Assembly: GCF_025698545.1 (NCBI RefSeq)
Contig: NC_068565.1
Coordinates: forward strand, 22,575,848-22,639,847
Direction: 5' to 3'
Source: Gossypium raimondii
Lineage: Eukaryota; Streptophyta; Magnoliopsida; Malvales; Malvaceae
Length of the DNA: 64,000 bases
The notes below the pieces were generated by a model. It was not told the origin of the DNA, made no database searches, and saw only the letters and a list, made by a program, of their open reading frames with translations. The position numbers were made by a program, and so were the translations under genes. Position 1 is the first letter of the stretch. The number at the start of each line of letters is the position of its first letter. Of this stretch, positions 13,998-26,806 are shown piece by piece.

Positions 13998-15824
13998 CTT
14001 CTTTTCTTCTACACCATTTTTTTTTCTTCTTTTCATGTTTCATCATCAATTTGGCTATAAACCCATCTTTAATTATGCTTAGTTTTAATTGTTTCCTGCT
14101 TTTTTTTCCCCTTCACACACTAACAAACAATGATCAAAATGACTAGAATTGATGTGCACAAACTAATTTCTTTTTGTATACCAAGTTTGCTTTTTAGAAA
14201 TAAGTTGTTTTGGTTGCTTATATCTCTGACAAAATGTATAGGATTTTAAATTTGTTAATTCTAGATTCTCAAAGTGCATACACCACATAATAAGATCTTA
14301 GTTTAGTTGAAATGATTTGAGAGCTTTTATAGCTTTTTAAAATTGTTTGATCCTCACAGTTACTTATACTAGTCTTTTCTCCCTCGTAGACTTATAGATA
14401 TAAAAGCTCAGGAGTCAAATGCTCTTTTAAGTTAGATCCTTATAGTAAATGCTCTTTTAAGTTAGATACTTAGTGTAAAAAAGAAAACATCAGTATTGCT
14501 GAAGATGAAGTTGCCAACTTGTAGCAATGGTGCTAAGAAGTTAGAAACATAATGAAAAACATATTAGGCTACTGTCATTAGACATATATATCTCTGTGTT
14601 TGACATTCATGTCAGATGTATATTGGATATGAGTATTGGAATATGATTCTCTAAGAACCCTTCAAAAAGAAAGAAAGAAAAAACTAACATACCATATCCA
14701 ACATTAGCACCTAAATTTGAGAAAATTTTATGTGAAACTAAGCTTTGGGGAGCTTCATTCCATTCAACTTGCTATTTCCTTAATGCTATTAGAACCAGAA
14801 CACAACTTACAAATTTACTGTTGTAAACATAGTTGTGTTATCCCCTTGTTTTGAACAATCAAAAGGCTAATAATATATTGATAGTGTTAGAAATTTTAGC
14901 TTAAGAAAGATGGTACTATCTAGTGAAGGTTGGAACTAAACTGATGCAAGCATAATGGAGCAACATATGATTAATGACTATAATACATGCATCTCAGACA
15001 CAATTCTTGATCCAAGTGTGTTTTTTTAGTCTAAAAATACTTCTTCTTGTAATTTGTTTCTCACATTAAGAAGGCTTAGCAGTCAGAATTTGTTGCTCAT
15101 TTCAATTAAGTTTTAAAAGAAATGTTTTTCACTAATTCTCATGCTTATCATTCATCAGTTTGTCTACGTTTAAAGAAATCAAATTCGACATCTAAAAATT
15201 TTAGAGAAAAAAATAAATATACCTTTGTCTAACACAAACATCGAGTCGGAGTATCTTATAATCATTGCTACCCCAAGTGGAAGTTCTTAGCATTAAGCCT
15301 AGATTGAAAAGAAAGATCCTACAGAGTAAGTTTTAGCTCCTCATCAAAAACCAATTTCAGGGTTGAACTAAAAGGAAATGACCTAGACCCTAACTTAAGG
15401 ATCAATCCATGGTTTTTGCCTTAACACTTTTAGTAGAACACTCATTTTTTAATTAATCAATGGGTTTTTCCTTTTTACCTTCAGGTTTTAGGACTCTATT
15501 TTTTTTTTTTGGTTATGTTATAACTTTGGTGAGTTGTTTGGGCTCTTTACAGAATTGGAATTGCTCATAATTCATTTATGCTTCGTGCAGAAATTGAAAT
15601 TTAGTGATTCACTGTGTAGGTTAAGACGGAAATGGAGGATAGTTGAAAATTTTCTAGTCTTATAGGGTCTAGAGATATCTACTATGTGACTAAACAACAA
15701 TGCTAAATTAGTTTTATCAATAGTTGTTTATGTTTGGTTTTTGGATATTGAATTTATGTTCTACTTATTTATGTGTAATCTAGTTTTATCAATAATTGTT
15801 TATATTTGATTTTGGATATAAAAT
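13998..15824. other. Unassigned AT-rich stretch left of the PIF transposase
   Basis: Pyrimidine-rich at 13998-14120 and otherwise AT-rich. It may contain the 5' part of the PIF/Harbinger element, but no terminal repeat was recognised and no coding sequence is supported. Confidence 0.4.
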
Positions 15825-16914
15825 TTGTTCATAGGTGATAAGTATGTTGACAATTCCAGCGGTGATGAAAGTGATAATGAAAGGGAAAAGAAAGAGATTT
15901 TACAACGCATAGAATGTTTTAATTGGTTATTTGTTGTTGCATCTTCTTCCATGCAATTATATTATGAGAAGTATATATTGAAGCAACCATGCATGGATTC
16001 AAAACAGTCATGTGAAGCATGGATTTGAGAGATCCTTGACGATCATGAATCACGTTGTATGATTAATTTTAGGATGTCTAAAATTGTATTCACAAATTTG
16101 TTGAGAGTTTTGGAGACAAGATACAACTTGCAAACTTCAAGACACATATCTTCTTGTGAAATGTTGGGAATTTTTTTGTACATCTTAGGCAATGATGCAA
16201 AAGTTGCCCAATGTCGAGAAAGATTTCAAAGGTCTGGAGCAACAATAAGTCAATACTTTACAATTGGGCTTGAGGAAGTTTCAAGGATGGCCATTGATCT
16301 AATTGCACCCAAAGATAATTCTTTTAGCTCAATACCCCAAAAAATACGGAATGATTTTAGATATATGTTGTATTTTAAGGTTAAAACTGAATATTATATT
16401 ATTATATTTTAATATTTTTTATCGATTAAAAATATGTATGAGACTAATATGATTTTTTGTTTGAGATTGCATAGGTGCAATTGATGGTACTCATATTGCC
16501 GCTATTCTTCCACCAAATGAACAAATTCCCTACATTGGAAGAAAATGTGTCCCGACTCAAAATGTTATGCAAGTGTGTGATTTTAATATGTGTTTCACCT
16601 TTGTTATGGTTGGATGGGAAGGACCGACACATGACATTAGAATATTTCTTGATGCAATTCGAGATCCAAAATACAAATTTTCGTACCCACCAAATGGTAA
16701 GATATTTCATTTATTTCTTTTTTAAAAATAATAAATTATAAGTTCTTTAATTGATAATTTTTAAAAAATAATCAATTCTTGAATTATTTGTTTCTTATAT
16801 TATGACATGTAGGAAAATATTATATTGTTGATTCTGGATATCCTCAAATGAAAGGTTATCTTAGACCATATAGAGGTCAACGATATCATTTACCTGACTT
16901 TTGTAGAGGTAAAT

Positions 16915-19861
16915 TGTAACACCCCTAACCCTTATCCATCGCTAAAATAGGGTTAAGAGCATTACCAAACTTTTCAGATCAAATACAAACATTTCATATC
17001 ATTTAACATACATATCAGAAACTAATCATAAATCACTCATATTGTCCCTTACATGAGCCCTCGAGCCCAAAATACACATTAGAAATGAATCAGGACTAAA
17101 CCGGAACCTCAGAGAATTTTTTGCAAAACTTCAAAATTTTTCTTAGGTGCAGGGGACACACGCCCGTGTGGATAGACAGTGTGGGCGTTCGAAATAGAGG
17201 CACACGGTCGTGTCCCAGCTCGTGTCCATGCCCTTGTAACTCCCTGACTTGGGTTACACGGCCAAGCCACACGCTCGTGTACTAGGCCGTGTGAGCATAC
17301 TGACTTGTAAAATTAAAGCACATGGGTCACACGGCCAAGTCACACACTCGTGTGCTAGGCCGTGTGAAAATACCTGGGCATTCTATTTTGAAATTTTAAA
17401 GATGCAGGGGACACACGGCCAAACCACACGCCCATGTGCTAGGTCGTGTGTCACACAAGGCTAAGACACACGCCCGTGTGGACGAAAATGGGCTATTTTA
17501 AGGCCACATTTCTCACCCATATTTGATTTCAACCTTAACGCTTCAAATTTCATACTCATAGGCCATAACAAGACCTTCAATACACTCAACTCAAGCTCTA
17601 AGCATGTCATATTATCTCATATATCATAGCATATCAAATTTACCATATTGATCAAAACACATATTTGCATATTTATACCATTTATACTATACTATCTCAT
17701 TCACCAACATGCCTATAAACTATCCATCAATTAACCACACCCATACCAAACCCATATCAAGCATGATAAACTACCAACATATGTATATAAGTTTGATTGT
17801 AAGAAAATAAACAAAATGTAATTCATATTTTATACACAACCAACTTTGATCAAACCATTCCAACCCTATACATGCCATATCCATAGTATTCGTTTCAAAG
17901 ACTACCGGGATGAGCTGGATAGTGTGACTTGATATGTTGATCCGACCTCCCAACCTCACATTAATCTACAAAGACATTAAACAACACAAGTAAGCTTAAT
18001 GAAGCTTAGTAAGTTTGATAGGTTAAATATAAATCTTACTAAACCTATTATAACAAATCAAATAAGTAAAATTATTTATGTAATCTCCCTGTCAATCACA
18101 ACTTTATTCGGTGAACACACTTATTTCAAATCAATACTAATAATAAACAATAAGTCTTTCAATTTCAATTACATAAGTCACTTACCAAATCTTACCAAAT
18201 CGGAAAACGACTTACGGATAAGAGTACATCGTTTACAGAAGCCTGAAGGCTGAACAGAGCACATAAGTGCTAAACAAAAACCCATAAGGGTTGAACGGAA
18301 GCTCATAAGAGCTAAACGAAAGCTCATAAGAGCTGAACGGAAGCTCATAAGAGCTGAACAGAAACCCATAAGGGTTAAACAGAAGCTCGTAAGAGCTGAA
18401 CAGAAACCCATCAGGGTTAAATAGAAGCTCAATAGAGCTGAAAGAAAACTAATATGAGTTAAACAGAAGCTTGTGAGAGCTAAACGAAAAGTAAACATGA
18501 AAGTTCGTAACAAATGCTGAACCTCGGTTTACTTGGGTAATTTACCATCAATTCCTCCAATGTCGTCTTGCGCCACACAATGATTGTACTCAAATCTCGT
18601 GTTCCATTTAATTTGGATTTTCAATTCAAAAGCATAACTCCAACAATAATTCATTTATAAAAATAGAATAAATACAAATACCATTCACCAAATCAATGTA
18701 AATATTAAAGTTTAACCTTATGAACTTACCTGGGTTAAAATATAAGATTTGCAGAAGTTCAAGGACTATTCTGCTAATTTTTCTTTTTCACGAGTGTCTA
18801 CGGGCTCTTGATCTAAAATATAAAATTATTTATTCATTAGCATATATTTCAGTCCCAATTCACTTCACAATTAATACCCCTCAATTTTTTTGAAATTACA
18901 CAATTACCCCAACTTTTACAACTTTTGCAATTTAATCCCTTAACTAATTAGTTTATCAAACGAACTAATTTTTATCAACTGATAATTTATCTAAATATTC
19001 TAGGCTATCATACAGCCCTTGATAATCAACAATTTAATATCAAATCCTAATATTTAACCTTTTCACAATATGGTCCTAAAATTAATATCTAATAAAATTA
19101 CTATGTAAAATCATCATACAACAAAATTAAAGCTCTAAATCCATGTTATTTCATAAAAATATCTAGTATTCATCAATGGTAACTTTCAAAATTTTCAATA
19201 AAATAAAAAAACTAATGAAATAGCTAGTTGGCCATAATTGTAAAAGTCTTAAAAATACAAAAATTACAAGAGAAAGGCAAGAATTAAACTCACATGAAGC
19301 TAAAATAAGAAAACCAACTTTAAGATCTCTTCAATAGTGTTTTGGACAGAAAATTGGAGAAGAAATGATCTAGAAACTATTTAAATATCATTTTGGCTAT
19401 TTAATTTTATTTTATTTTCAATTTTGCCCTTAAATCACCTAATTTCATTATTTTTTTCTGCTTATGCCACCTCAGCGATCCCATGTGTGTCTATTTGCCC
19501 TTTTAGTTCTCCCTTATTTATCATTTGGGCTATTTAATCACTATTTTTTTAATTAGCAAGTTTTGCACCTTTTTCAATTTAGTTATTTTTAATTGATTAA
19601 CTATTAAAACGTTAAATTTTTCTAACAAAACTTTAAGACTACCTTAATGACACTCCGTAAATATTTATAAAAATATTTACGGCTCGGTTTATAGAATCGA
19701 GGTCTCGATACCTCATTTTCTAAACCACATGACCTAATAAATCCTTATAAAACACAAATTACTAATTCAAAAATCTTTCTAAAACCACATTTGACTCGTA
19801 AATTCTAAATAATAAAATTTACGAGCTTACTCGTGACACCAATGAAAATCAGGCTGTTACA
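16915..19861 (-). mobile_element. Antisense solo LTR of a Ty3/gypsy element inside the PIF transposase
   Basis: On the minus strand it reads TGTAACAGCC to TAGGGGTGTTACA. The flanking 5-mers are taaat (16910-16914) and taaac (19862-19866); the right one matches the codon expected in the transposase, so the left copy mutated. The CACACGGCCGTGTG-type cluster lies at 17157-17483. No internal region or primer site was seen, which makes it a solo LTR of 2947 bp. Confidence 0.85.
18235..18492. repeat. Array of short hairpin units within the LTR
   Basis: About ten tandem units of 24-26 bp, each with a small inverted repeat such as AGCTCATAAGAGCT or ACCCATAAGGGT followed by a spacer like GAACGGA or AAACAGA. 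The stem arms change together in several units (AGCTC/GAGCT, ACCC/GGGT), so pairing is kept while sequence varies. Confidence 0.85.
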
Positions 19862-20201
19862 TAAACCGGTATCTGGTGAAGAAGAGATATTCAACCATTC
19901 ACATTCATCATTACGTAGTGTGATTGAACGAACTTTTGATGTTTTGAAAAAAAAAAGGCTCATTTTAAGGGATATGTCAAGTTATAGTCTTGAAAAGCAC
20001 ACGATAATCGTTGTTACTACAATGGTAATACACAATTTTATCAAAAAACATGTCGGTCGAAATGACGCAGATTTTATGGAATACGAAAATATTAACAGGG
20101 CATGTGAGAATATTATTGATAAAGAAGATGTGCATGATGGAGAAAATGATAATAATGATGGTGGTGAATCAAACAATTCGAGTGGTTTTGAAATGGAATA
20201 A

Positions 20202-22200
20202 ACAAAAGATGCTATAGCTTCTAGTTTAATGAATTCACTTAAACTGTAAATGCTAATGTAAAATTTTTGATGATGTATGTGGTATATAAATATTACTCCT
20301 TTTGAAACTTTAATCCAAATGCATGTAATATTTTAATTTGTTAGGTATATGTTTTCTATGTTATGTTAATATATAATATGGGTTATATATTCAAATTACA
20401 TTTTAAAATGAAATAATACAAATGTGTTAAATCATTAATTAAAATTAAAAAATTTAAAATAATACAACTGTGTTAATATCTAATTACAAATATTTAATGA
20501 TTATATTTGAATATTTAAAATATAGTTGATATATTCTAATTAAATTTTATAAATTATTAATATTAATTACTTAGAAATATTTAAAATTAATTACTTCATA
20601 TATTAAAATATTAATAATAAGTTATAATAAATTATTTTTATATTCTTGCTAAAATATCATAATATTAACTAATTTGAACATTATTTCAATGCATATTTAT
20701 TACTTTATAATATCATTCTAAAATTGATATTTTATTTCTCAAAATCACTTTTTAACAGATGCTAAAGACTCAAATTTTAAATCAAACTTTTAAAAGTACT
20801 TCTCAAAAGAACTTTTCCACTACACTTTTAAAAGCACTTTTCAAAAATAATGCTAAACTAGCTCTACATTTGGTGTTGGGTTGATTATTGTTTATGTTAA
20901 ATTATAGAGTAAAATTTAAAAGTTAAAATATACTTTAAATCCCTATACACTTTATACATTTGGAATTTAATCCGTATTTCTATTTTAAAAATATAGCCTT
21001 CGACTCTTCATATTTAAAATTCAAGTCTAGTTAATACCACCACTAAAATTATTTTATTAAATTTTATGGTATCACATTTTGAAATTAATATATATTCATA
21101 TGTAAGAATAAAAATAATGATGAAATATTGATAAAGATTTTTCTTAACACACTCATTCGAGATTGTCATGATGATTTTTTTGTTGAAATAGTATTATTAA
21201 TAAAATTGACGTTAACATTTAAATTGAAATAATTAATAATATTAATTATTTAAACTAACTTATGTCATTATAAAAGTAGAGGATCAAATTATTAAAGTAT
21301 ATACATTAAATCTCAAGTTTCGTATAGCATAGAGGTCAAAATTGAAATTTTATCATTATCTTAGCATAAGAAAAACAATGCAGGCCTACAAGAAATGAAA
21401 AGCCATGCATTAATTCTTAAAACTCTTAGGCTATTCAAATTATATATAAAACATAATGTTTTAGTCAAAAGTTAACTACATTAACTATTTATTTGGACTA
21501 ATAAATAACATTTTAAAATAGAGACCAAATTATATTAAAATTAAAATATATAAATTAAATATTAAATTTAAACATATTAGAAGAACCAAAATGTAAAATG
21601 CAATAGAGAAAAAGAAATAAAGCATGGTGGGTGTGCCATGGGCTTTGCTTTTGTGTACAGGTAAATAAATTAGTTTTGTACCACCAAAATTTCCATCAAC
21701 GTACAAAAATTTTCATTTCGAGAAGTCAAACTGAAAGGTATCGAGTTGGTGTCATAATCCATTATTTGAGAAGTTTGATTTATGGACTAATTTGTAAAAG
21801 AAGTCAAAATTGAAGGGTTAATGTAAAAAAGCATAGAGATTAGATTTAAGGTACAAGAGGGGTTTAAGTTGTTATGAGAACAAAAAGGGCATTAGGAAGG
21901 GAAGGGTTAAGGGCATTTCTTTCATCTTCCGTAAATATAAAAATTTTAAGAGGCTAAATTAAGACAAATACAACTTACATAATCATAACAAGTGATCATT
22001 CAAACAAACAAATCTAATCCGAACATTTTTCTCAAAATGGGAGGCAAAAATATAACCAAAACTCAAAACCAATTCAGTTCATTTCAACATAATCGTCATA
22101 AATCCAGGTTTAAGCAACAACCATTCTCCCAAATCGCAAGTCTCGATATACGAATACCTACTAAACGTAATTCAAAAGCAATACGGTAGACAATTCAAAA
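20202..22200. other. AT-rich intergenic stretch with the probable PIF element end
   Basis: 20735-20870 holds AAAAGCACTTTTCAAAA-type words followed by AATGCTAAACTAGC, similar to the subterminal sequence of PIF/Harbinger elements, and may be the right end of the transposon whose transposase lies upstream. The rest is AT-rich with no supported gene. Confidence 0.4.
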
Positions 22201-22235
22201 CAAGCATAAACCCCAAAAAGTATAAAAATAACCCT

Positions 22236-22433
22236 TCAACGAAGCCTCCTAGCTTCTCTCTCAGACTCCAGCAATGTGAGGATATCTCCCTCACGAACCG
22301 GTCCCTTCACGTTCCTCATAATGAACCGGTTCTGATCGTCCAAGAACTTCACTCTCACCTGCGTCACTTGACCTCTTGAACCGGTCCTTCCCATTATTTT
22401 CACCACCACAGCAAACTTAATTTGCGAATCCAT
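22236..22433 (-). CDS. RPS28: 40S ribosomal protein S28 (eS28)
   Basis: Complete 65-residue protein with the S28e OB-fold signature: [53 protein letters not shown] and the C-terminus EARRLR. It sits in the 40S head close to the mRNA exit path. The length equals the family norm and the single coding exon has no break. The start codon at 22431-22433 is preceded directly by a splice acceptor (CAG before AATGG), so an intron at about 22435-22691 lies in the 5' UTR, with a leader exon near 22692-22750. This is the only clearly intact host gene in the window. Confidence 0.96.
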   Translation of the reverse strand: MDSQIKFAVVVKIMGRTGSRGQVTQVRVKFLDDQNRFIMRNVKGPVREGDILTLLESEREARRLR

Positions 22434-22691
22434 TCTGCAACAACAACAACAACAAAAACAAGTCGAATCTTAGATCTTTAACCTTTAGACGAAGATTACT
22501 GACCATAAATTTGGAAACCCATTTCGCAAAGAACAACAAAAATATCCTAGAAAACAGCTTGAAAAGAACGGTTCCACGTATAATCGGCTAACATATTCCT
22601 AAAACTAACTCAACGGCAACAAATCTAAAGCTAAATATAACTAAAAACGACAACAGAAACTGCGAGAGAAGAAGAAAATACATGGCTGAAC

Positions 22692-22795
22692 CTTGTTTAG
22701 GAGATGGAAGGAGGAGCGGCTGCTTCTCTTGTGAGTTTTGAAGAGGGCGTGCGTAAGCAAACCCTAGATGGGTTGTTGTTATATAAGCAAATCTT
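22692..22795 (-). promoter_or_regulatory. RPS28 leader exon and core promoter
   Basis: The minus strand shows a TATA-type word CTTATATAAC at about 22779-22788. It is followed downstream by a telo-box-like CTAGGGTTTG at about 22757-22767 and a pyrimidine-rich leader ending AAACAAG at the donor GTTCAG (22690-22691). This arrangement is usual for plant ribosomal protein genes; the transcription start was not determined. Confidence 0.5.
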
Positions 22796-22899
22796 TTTGA
22801 TTGACGAATATGCCCAAGGGATTTGAGGTTTCTAATCTGGGTGTTTTGGTCATTTCTGATTCGATTTAGGGCTTTTGGGATTTATCCGTGGGTGTAGGT

Positions 22900-24005
22900 G
22901 AGGCGCATGGCTATTAATTAGTATCCTTGATTTGGAGTGTTGAGACCGTTTGATCAGCATACTTTTTTAGTTTTAAATTATTTATATTTTTAATTCTTAG
23001 CTTGTATTTAAATGTTTTTATGATTTTACACCTTTTTACTATCACTAGAAAGTTTATCATGTATAACGTACTTAGAACATAAACGTATGTGTAAAAATAA
23101 TATATAATAAATAATATTTATTGGTGAGATAAAATATTTTATGTTAAAAGTTATTTTTTAAATTTTACTTAAAATTATTGACTTAATGATAAATAATTCG
23201 TTTATAAATGTATTAAGCATATGTTTAATTCCAAGTTAATTTTAGTTTTTATTTAAAATTATATAAAAATATGAAAATACAAAATAAAATCATCAAAATA
23301 ATAATAGTCATTTAATACAAATATATATTAATAATTTCTAACCAAATTAGTACTCAATTAACTAATGACACAACTCACTCAAAGATTTAATTAATAATAT
23401 AGGTAACAACTAAAAAGCATTGATTGAAAATACTCCTAGCGATATTTTATTATTTTATTATTATAACAAAATATATATTAAACAGTAAGTTTTAATATCC
23501 TCTAATTAAGTAAATACTATACATTTATATTAATACAATTATAAATAATTATAATAAATTTAATTTTTATATTATTTAATAAAATTTAATTTAAAATTTA
23601 TCGTATTAAGTGAATTAAAATTTAAATGATACTCAAAAGAAATTAATTTTAAATACTTTTAAAGGATAATATATGATGCATCGCCAATTTACAAGTTTTG
23701 TGCACCGTTAATAACCCACATTAAGCGACCTCACCAATAAATGAAAAAATAAGTATTTAAGGATTTATAATTTTTAAAATTATTTAAATATAATTAAAAT
23801 TAATTATTGAGAAGATGAGAAAAATAATTTTAATTATAATTAAATGAATTTATCGGTTTTTTTATAGTTCATTGAAATTTTATTCTATTTTACTTAATAA
23901 TGGGGTAGCTTAATGTGGTTTCCTAACTATGCATGAGACTTATGCAATGGCAAAGCATCAATTATTATCTTTATATTTAAACATCAAACACTCCTATTTA
24001 AAAAT
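22900..24005. other. AT-rich intergenic stretch
   Basis: Over a kilobase of AT-rich sequence with no supported gene or clear repeat structure. Confidence 0.5.
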
Positions 24006-24013
24006 ATTATAAA

Positions 24014-24160
24014 TGTGACGATCGAGTCTTAGCTCAATTAGTATCAGCATTATAGCTAGTGTAGGAGAACGTGGGTTCAAACGGGCTGAAGCACGTTATT
24101 CCTCCTATTTTAACGGTTGAAAAGTACTTTGGATAGTTCTAAATATTGTATTAAAAAAAA
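24014..24160 (+). mobile_element. tRNA-derived SINE with exact target duplication
   Basis: It has a polymerase III box A-like word (TAGCTCAATTAGTATC, near 24029) and a box B (GGGTTCAAACG, 24072-24082), then a body and a short A-rich tail. It is flanked by the 8-bp direct repeat attataaa at 24006-24013 and 24161-24168. A relative lacking the box B region is at 62557-62665. The length and the tail exclude a functional tRNA gene. Confidence 0.75.
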
Positions 24161-24168
24161 ATTATAAA

Positions 24169-25391
24169 CATAAAAGTATAACTATTTAAAATTTCATCTA
24201 CTACTGATATATAACTTTTTTTTTAATACAAATTAAGATTTTGTCAATTATTAAATATAAAACACTAGTTTTTTACCTGTGCAATATGTGTTAATTTAAT
24301 GTGTTAATATACATAAAGTCATCTCATAAATATTTATATATTTTTTAAATAACAGATAAATATGATAAATATATTGGTCAACGTCGTGACGTTGAGAGCC
24401 ACCACATCGTAACATGTGATGCAAAGTGTGGTGCCATTTGAGCAAAAATTATGCAAAATCACAATGTGAACCATACGGCGTTGCAACATCTAATCAAATT
24501 TTAAACTAAATGGGTCATTATGCACTTATGTCATAACATTGCCTTGCCATATTGTGACATCTTTAGTCAGATTAGGGCTTGTATTAAAATATTTAAAAGG
24601 TTTTTAATATTCCTGTAATTGCTTGAAATTTTTTCAATGTAAAAAATTTTGATTCTGTCTCGGAATTGATAATTCAAGTCTTTCCAAGAAGTTAAATCGA
24701 GAGGTTTCCTATAACGAAGAGTTGGTTTTATAACTTGTTATTCATGGATCATAATTAGAAATTAGTCTTAATTTAGATAATATTAAGAAAACTATAATTT
24801 GAGGTATGGACTATTTTGTAAGGGAATCAATATTTGTGGTGAAAATGTAGAAAATGGTAGAAATTAGATTTAGAAAGAGGTGAGACCTTTATTTGGCAAT
24901 TAGCCCAAGGGTACGTGAGCAAATAGTCCATTTATTAGATGCCAAAAGAGGGAATGGTTGAGTTGGTTTCATTTCACTATACCTTCGCCATTTTCTCTAA
25001 AAAATTCTCTTTAATTTTCTCTTAATTTCTTCTATAGATCTTGATTCTAAATCATCCATTTCAGTTTGGTAAGTCAATTTCTTACTAATTTCTTCATTAG
25101 ATCAAGTTTGAAAAATCAATTTAATCATCTTTTTATTCTTTCTTAGCACCGTTGGTTGATGAAAAGAAAGGAAGTTTAAGTTCTTTGAATTTTCTTGATC
25201 CATTTCCATCAAATTCAAATTGGTAAGTAGGTTTCTCCAATTTTTTTTATTGTTATAGTCTCGATATCACCATTTCTTTCTCCACTATTATTTCACATCA
25301 AATTCACCATAGAAGGGGAGTTTAAGTTTTCTTGTAGATTTCTTGGTGACGATTAAGTTTTTTTTTTTAAGTTTAAGATGTCATTAAAATA
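24169..25391. other. Probable part of an old LTR-type element interrupted by the CACTA element
   Basis: No coding region. The stretch 24950-25300 has the pyrimidine-rich, repeated TTGGTAAGT...TTTCTT pattern seen in 5' regions of plant retroelements. The primer-binding-like site at 32036 on the far side of the CACTA element suggests both belong to one older element; its left end was not found. Confidence 0.35.
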
Positions 25392-25405
25392 TACCATACC
25401 AAAAC

Positions 25406-25670
25406 AGGCTTTTAGCGGCTCTTGGACAAAAAACGCCGGTAAAAAGCGAGCATTACCGGCGCTTTATGGAAATCACCACTAAAGATCGAGCATTAGCTGT
25501 GTTTTTTAAAAAACGCCAGTAAAAATAAAAACCAAAGCCCAACGGCGTCGTTTTCTTACCTTTTGGGGCTTTAGCGGCGATTTCAAAAAAGTGCCGCTAA
25601 TGCTCGGGGCTTTAACGGCGTTTTTGAAAAAGCGCCGCTAATACTGGGGGATTTAAAAGCGCCGCTAAAA
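25406..25670. repeat. Left subterminal repeats of the CACTA element
   Basis: Several diverged inverted pairs of TTTAGCGGC and GCGCCGCTAA words separated by AAAA tracts. They are likely transposase-binding repeats, by analogy with En/Spm subterminal regions. Confidence 0.75.
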
Positions 25671-25925
25671 ATATTTTATCTTAATTGGTTTATTTATATT
25701 AAATAAAATTTAATTTATTTCTAATTGAATATTTAAAATCTTCGGAAAAAAATAATTTGAAATAAAACACATGGAAAAATTAAAATACTATTCTTTAAAA
25801 TAATTTTAAAGTTTTTTGGGTACATGATTACTGATTATTTTTTAATTTATATATTAAACATTTTCTTATATAATCGTAAAAGAGATGGTATTAATTTTAA
25901 AATATTGAATTAATTATCACTATAG

Positions 25926-26806
25926 TTTAGGGTTTTTGGTTTAGGGTATATGATTTATTTAAGATTTAAGGACAATTTAGGAGTTACTATTTTAAGGTTT
26001 AGGGATTAGGGATTATGGATAATGGTTTAAGGGTTGAGATTTAAGGTTTAAGGGTTAGAAGGTTATGGGTTTAGGGGTTAGACGTTAGGGGTTAAAAGTT
26101 AGGGATTTAAGGTTTAGAGATTTAGGGGTCGAGTTAAGATTTTGGGTGTTTAGATTAAATTTTTTAATTTATATTTTAAATATGTTCTTATATAATTGTA
26201 AAAGAGATAATAATAAATTTGTTAATAATAATAAATTTGTTAAGGGTTTTTGGTTTAGGGTATATGATTTATTTAAGATTTAAAGCCGGTTTAAGAGTTC
26301 ATATTTTAAGGTTTAGGGAGTATGGGTTTAGGGATTATGGATTAGGGATTATGGTTTAATAGTTGAGATTTAAGGTTTAGGGGTTAGGTGTGTTAGGGGT
26401 TAAAAGTTAGGGATTCTGGGGTCGGGTTAAGGTTTTGGGTTTAGATTAATTATTTTTTAATTTATATTTTAAATATGTTCTTATATAATTGTAAAAGAGA
26501 TAATAATAAAATTGTTTAGGGTTTTTAGTTTAGGGTATATGATTAATTTAAGATTTAAGGCCTGTTTAGGAGTTCATATTTTAAGGTTTAAGGAGTATGG
26601 ATTTAGGGATTATGGATTAGGGATTATGGTTCAAGGGTTGGGATTTAAGGTTTAGGGGCTAGGGGTTAGACGTTAGGGGTTAAGAGTTAGGGATTTAAAG
26701 TTTAGGGATTCAGGGGCTGAGTTAAGGTTTTGAGTTTAGATTAATTATTTTTTAATTTATATTTTAAATATGTTCTTATATAATTGTCAAAAAGATAATA
26801 ATAAAT
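25926..26806. repeat. Three-copy tandem repeat rich in TTTAGGG-like words
   Basis: Three units of about 313, 276 and 292 bp start near 25926, 26239 and 26515. Each begins TTTAGGGTTTTTGGTTTAGG (or a close variant), passes through many GGTTTAGGG and GGGATTATGG words, and ends ATTGTAAAAGAGATAATAAT. A partial unit end lies at about 25838-25920. The units lie fully inside the CACTA element, away from its ends. Confidence 0.85.

Larger units (their letters stand above)
15825..20201 (+). pseudogene. PIF/Harbinger-type transposase (HARBI1/ALP1-like), split by a solo LTR
   Basis: A DDE nuclease gene of the PIF/Harbinger superfamily, in pieces. 15825-16412 gives the N-terminal helix-turn-helix-like region (ISSCEMLGIFLYILGNDAK, CRERFQRSGATISQYF). 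16465-16700 gives CIGAIDGTHIAAILPP, VCDFNMCFTFVMVGWEG, and THDIRIF with its catalytic-type aspartates. 16813-16914 gives [20 protein letters not shown] ... YHLPDFCRG. The frame then resumes after the insertion at 19862 with KPVSGEEE, HSSLRSVIERTFDVLKKK and the acidic tail ending at 20201. A stop at 16026-16028 interrupts AWI*EILDD, and one splice junction near 16380-16465 is not clean. The gene was intact when the LTR landed, because the reading frame joins across the target duplication. It is not functional now. Confidence 0.85.

Noticed and set aside
18235..18492. Regularly spaced repeats that look CRISPR-like
   Set aside because: Units are about 25 bp with no unique spacers, lie in a plant LTR, and vary unit to unit in the stem.
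24028..24082. Possible tRNA gene (box A and box B)
   Set aside because: No cloverleaf could be drawn and there is an A-rich tail and a target duplication, so it is a SINE.
25838..26806. Interstitial telomere or chromosome-fusion scar
   Set aside because: The telomere-like words form 300-bp units fully inside a CACTA element, not an uninterrupted TTTAGGG array.
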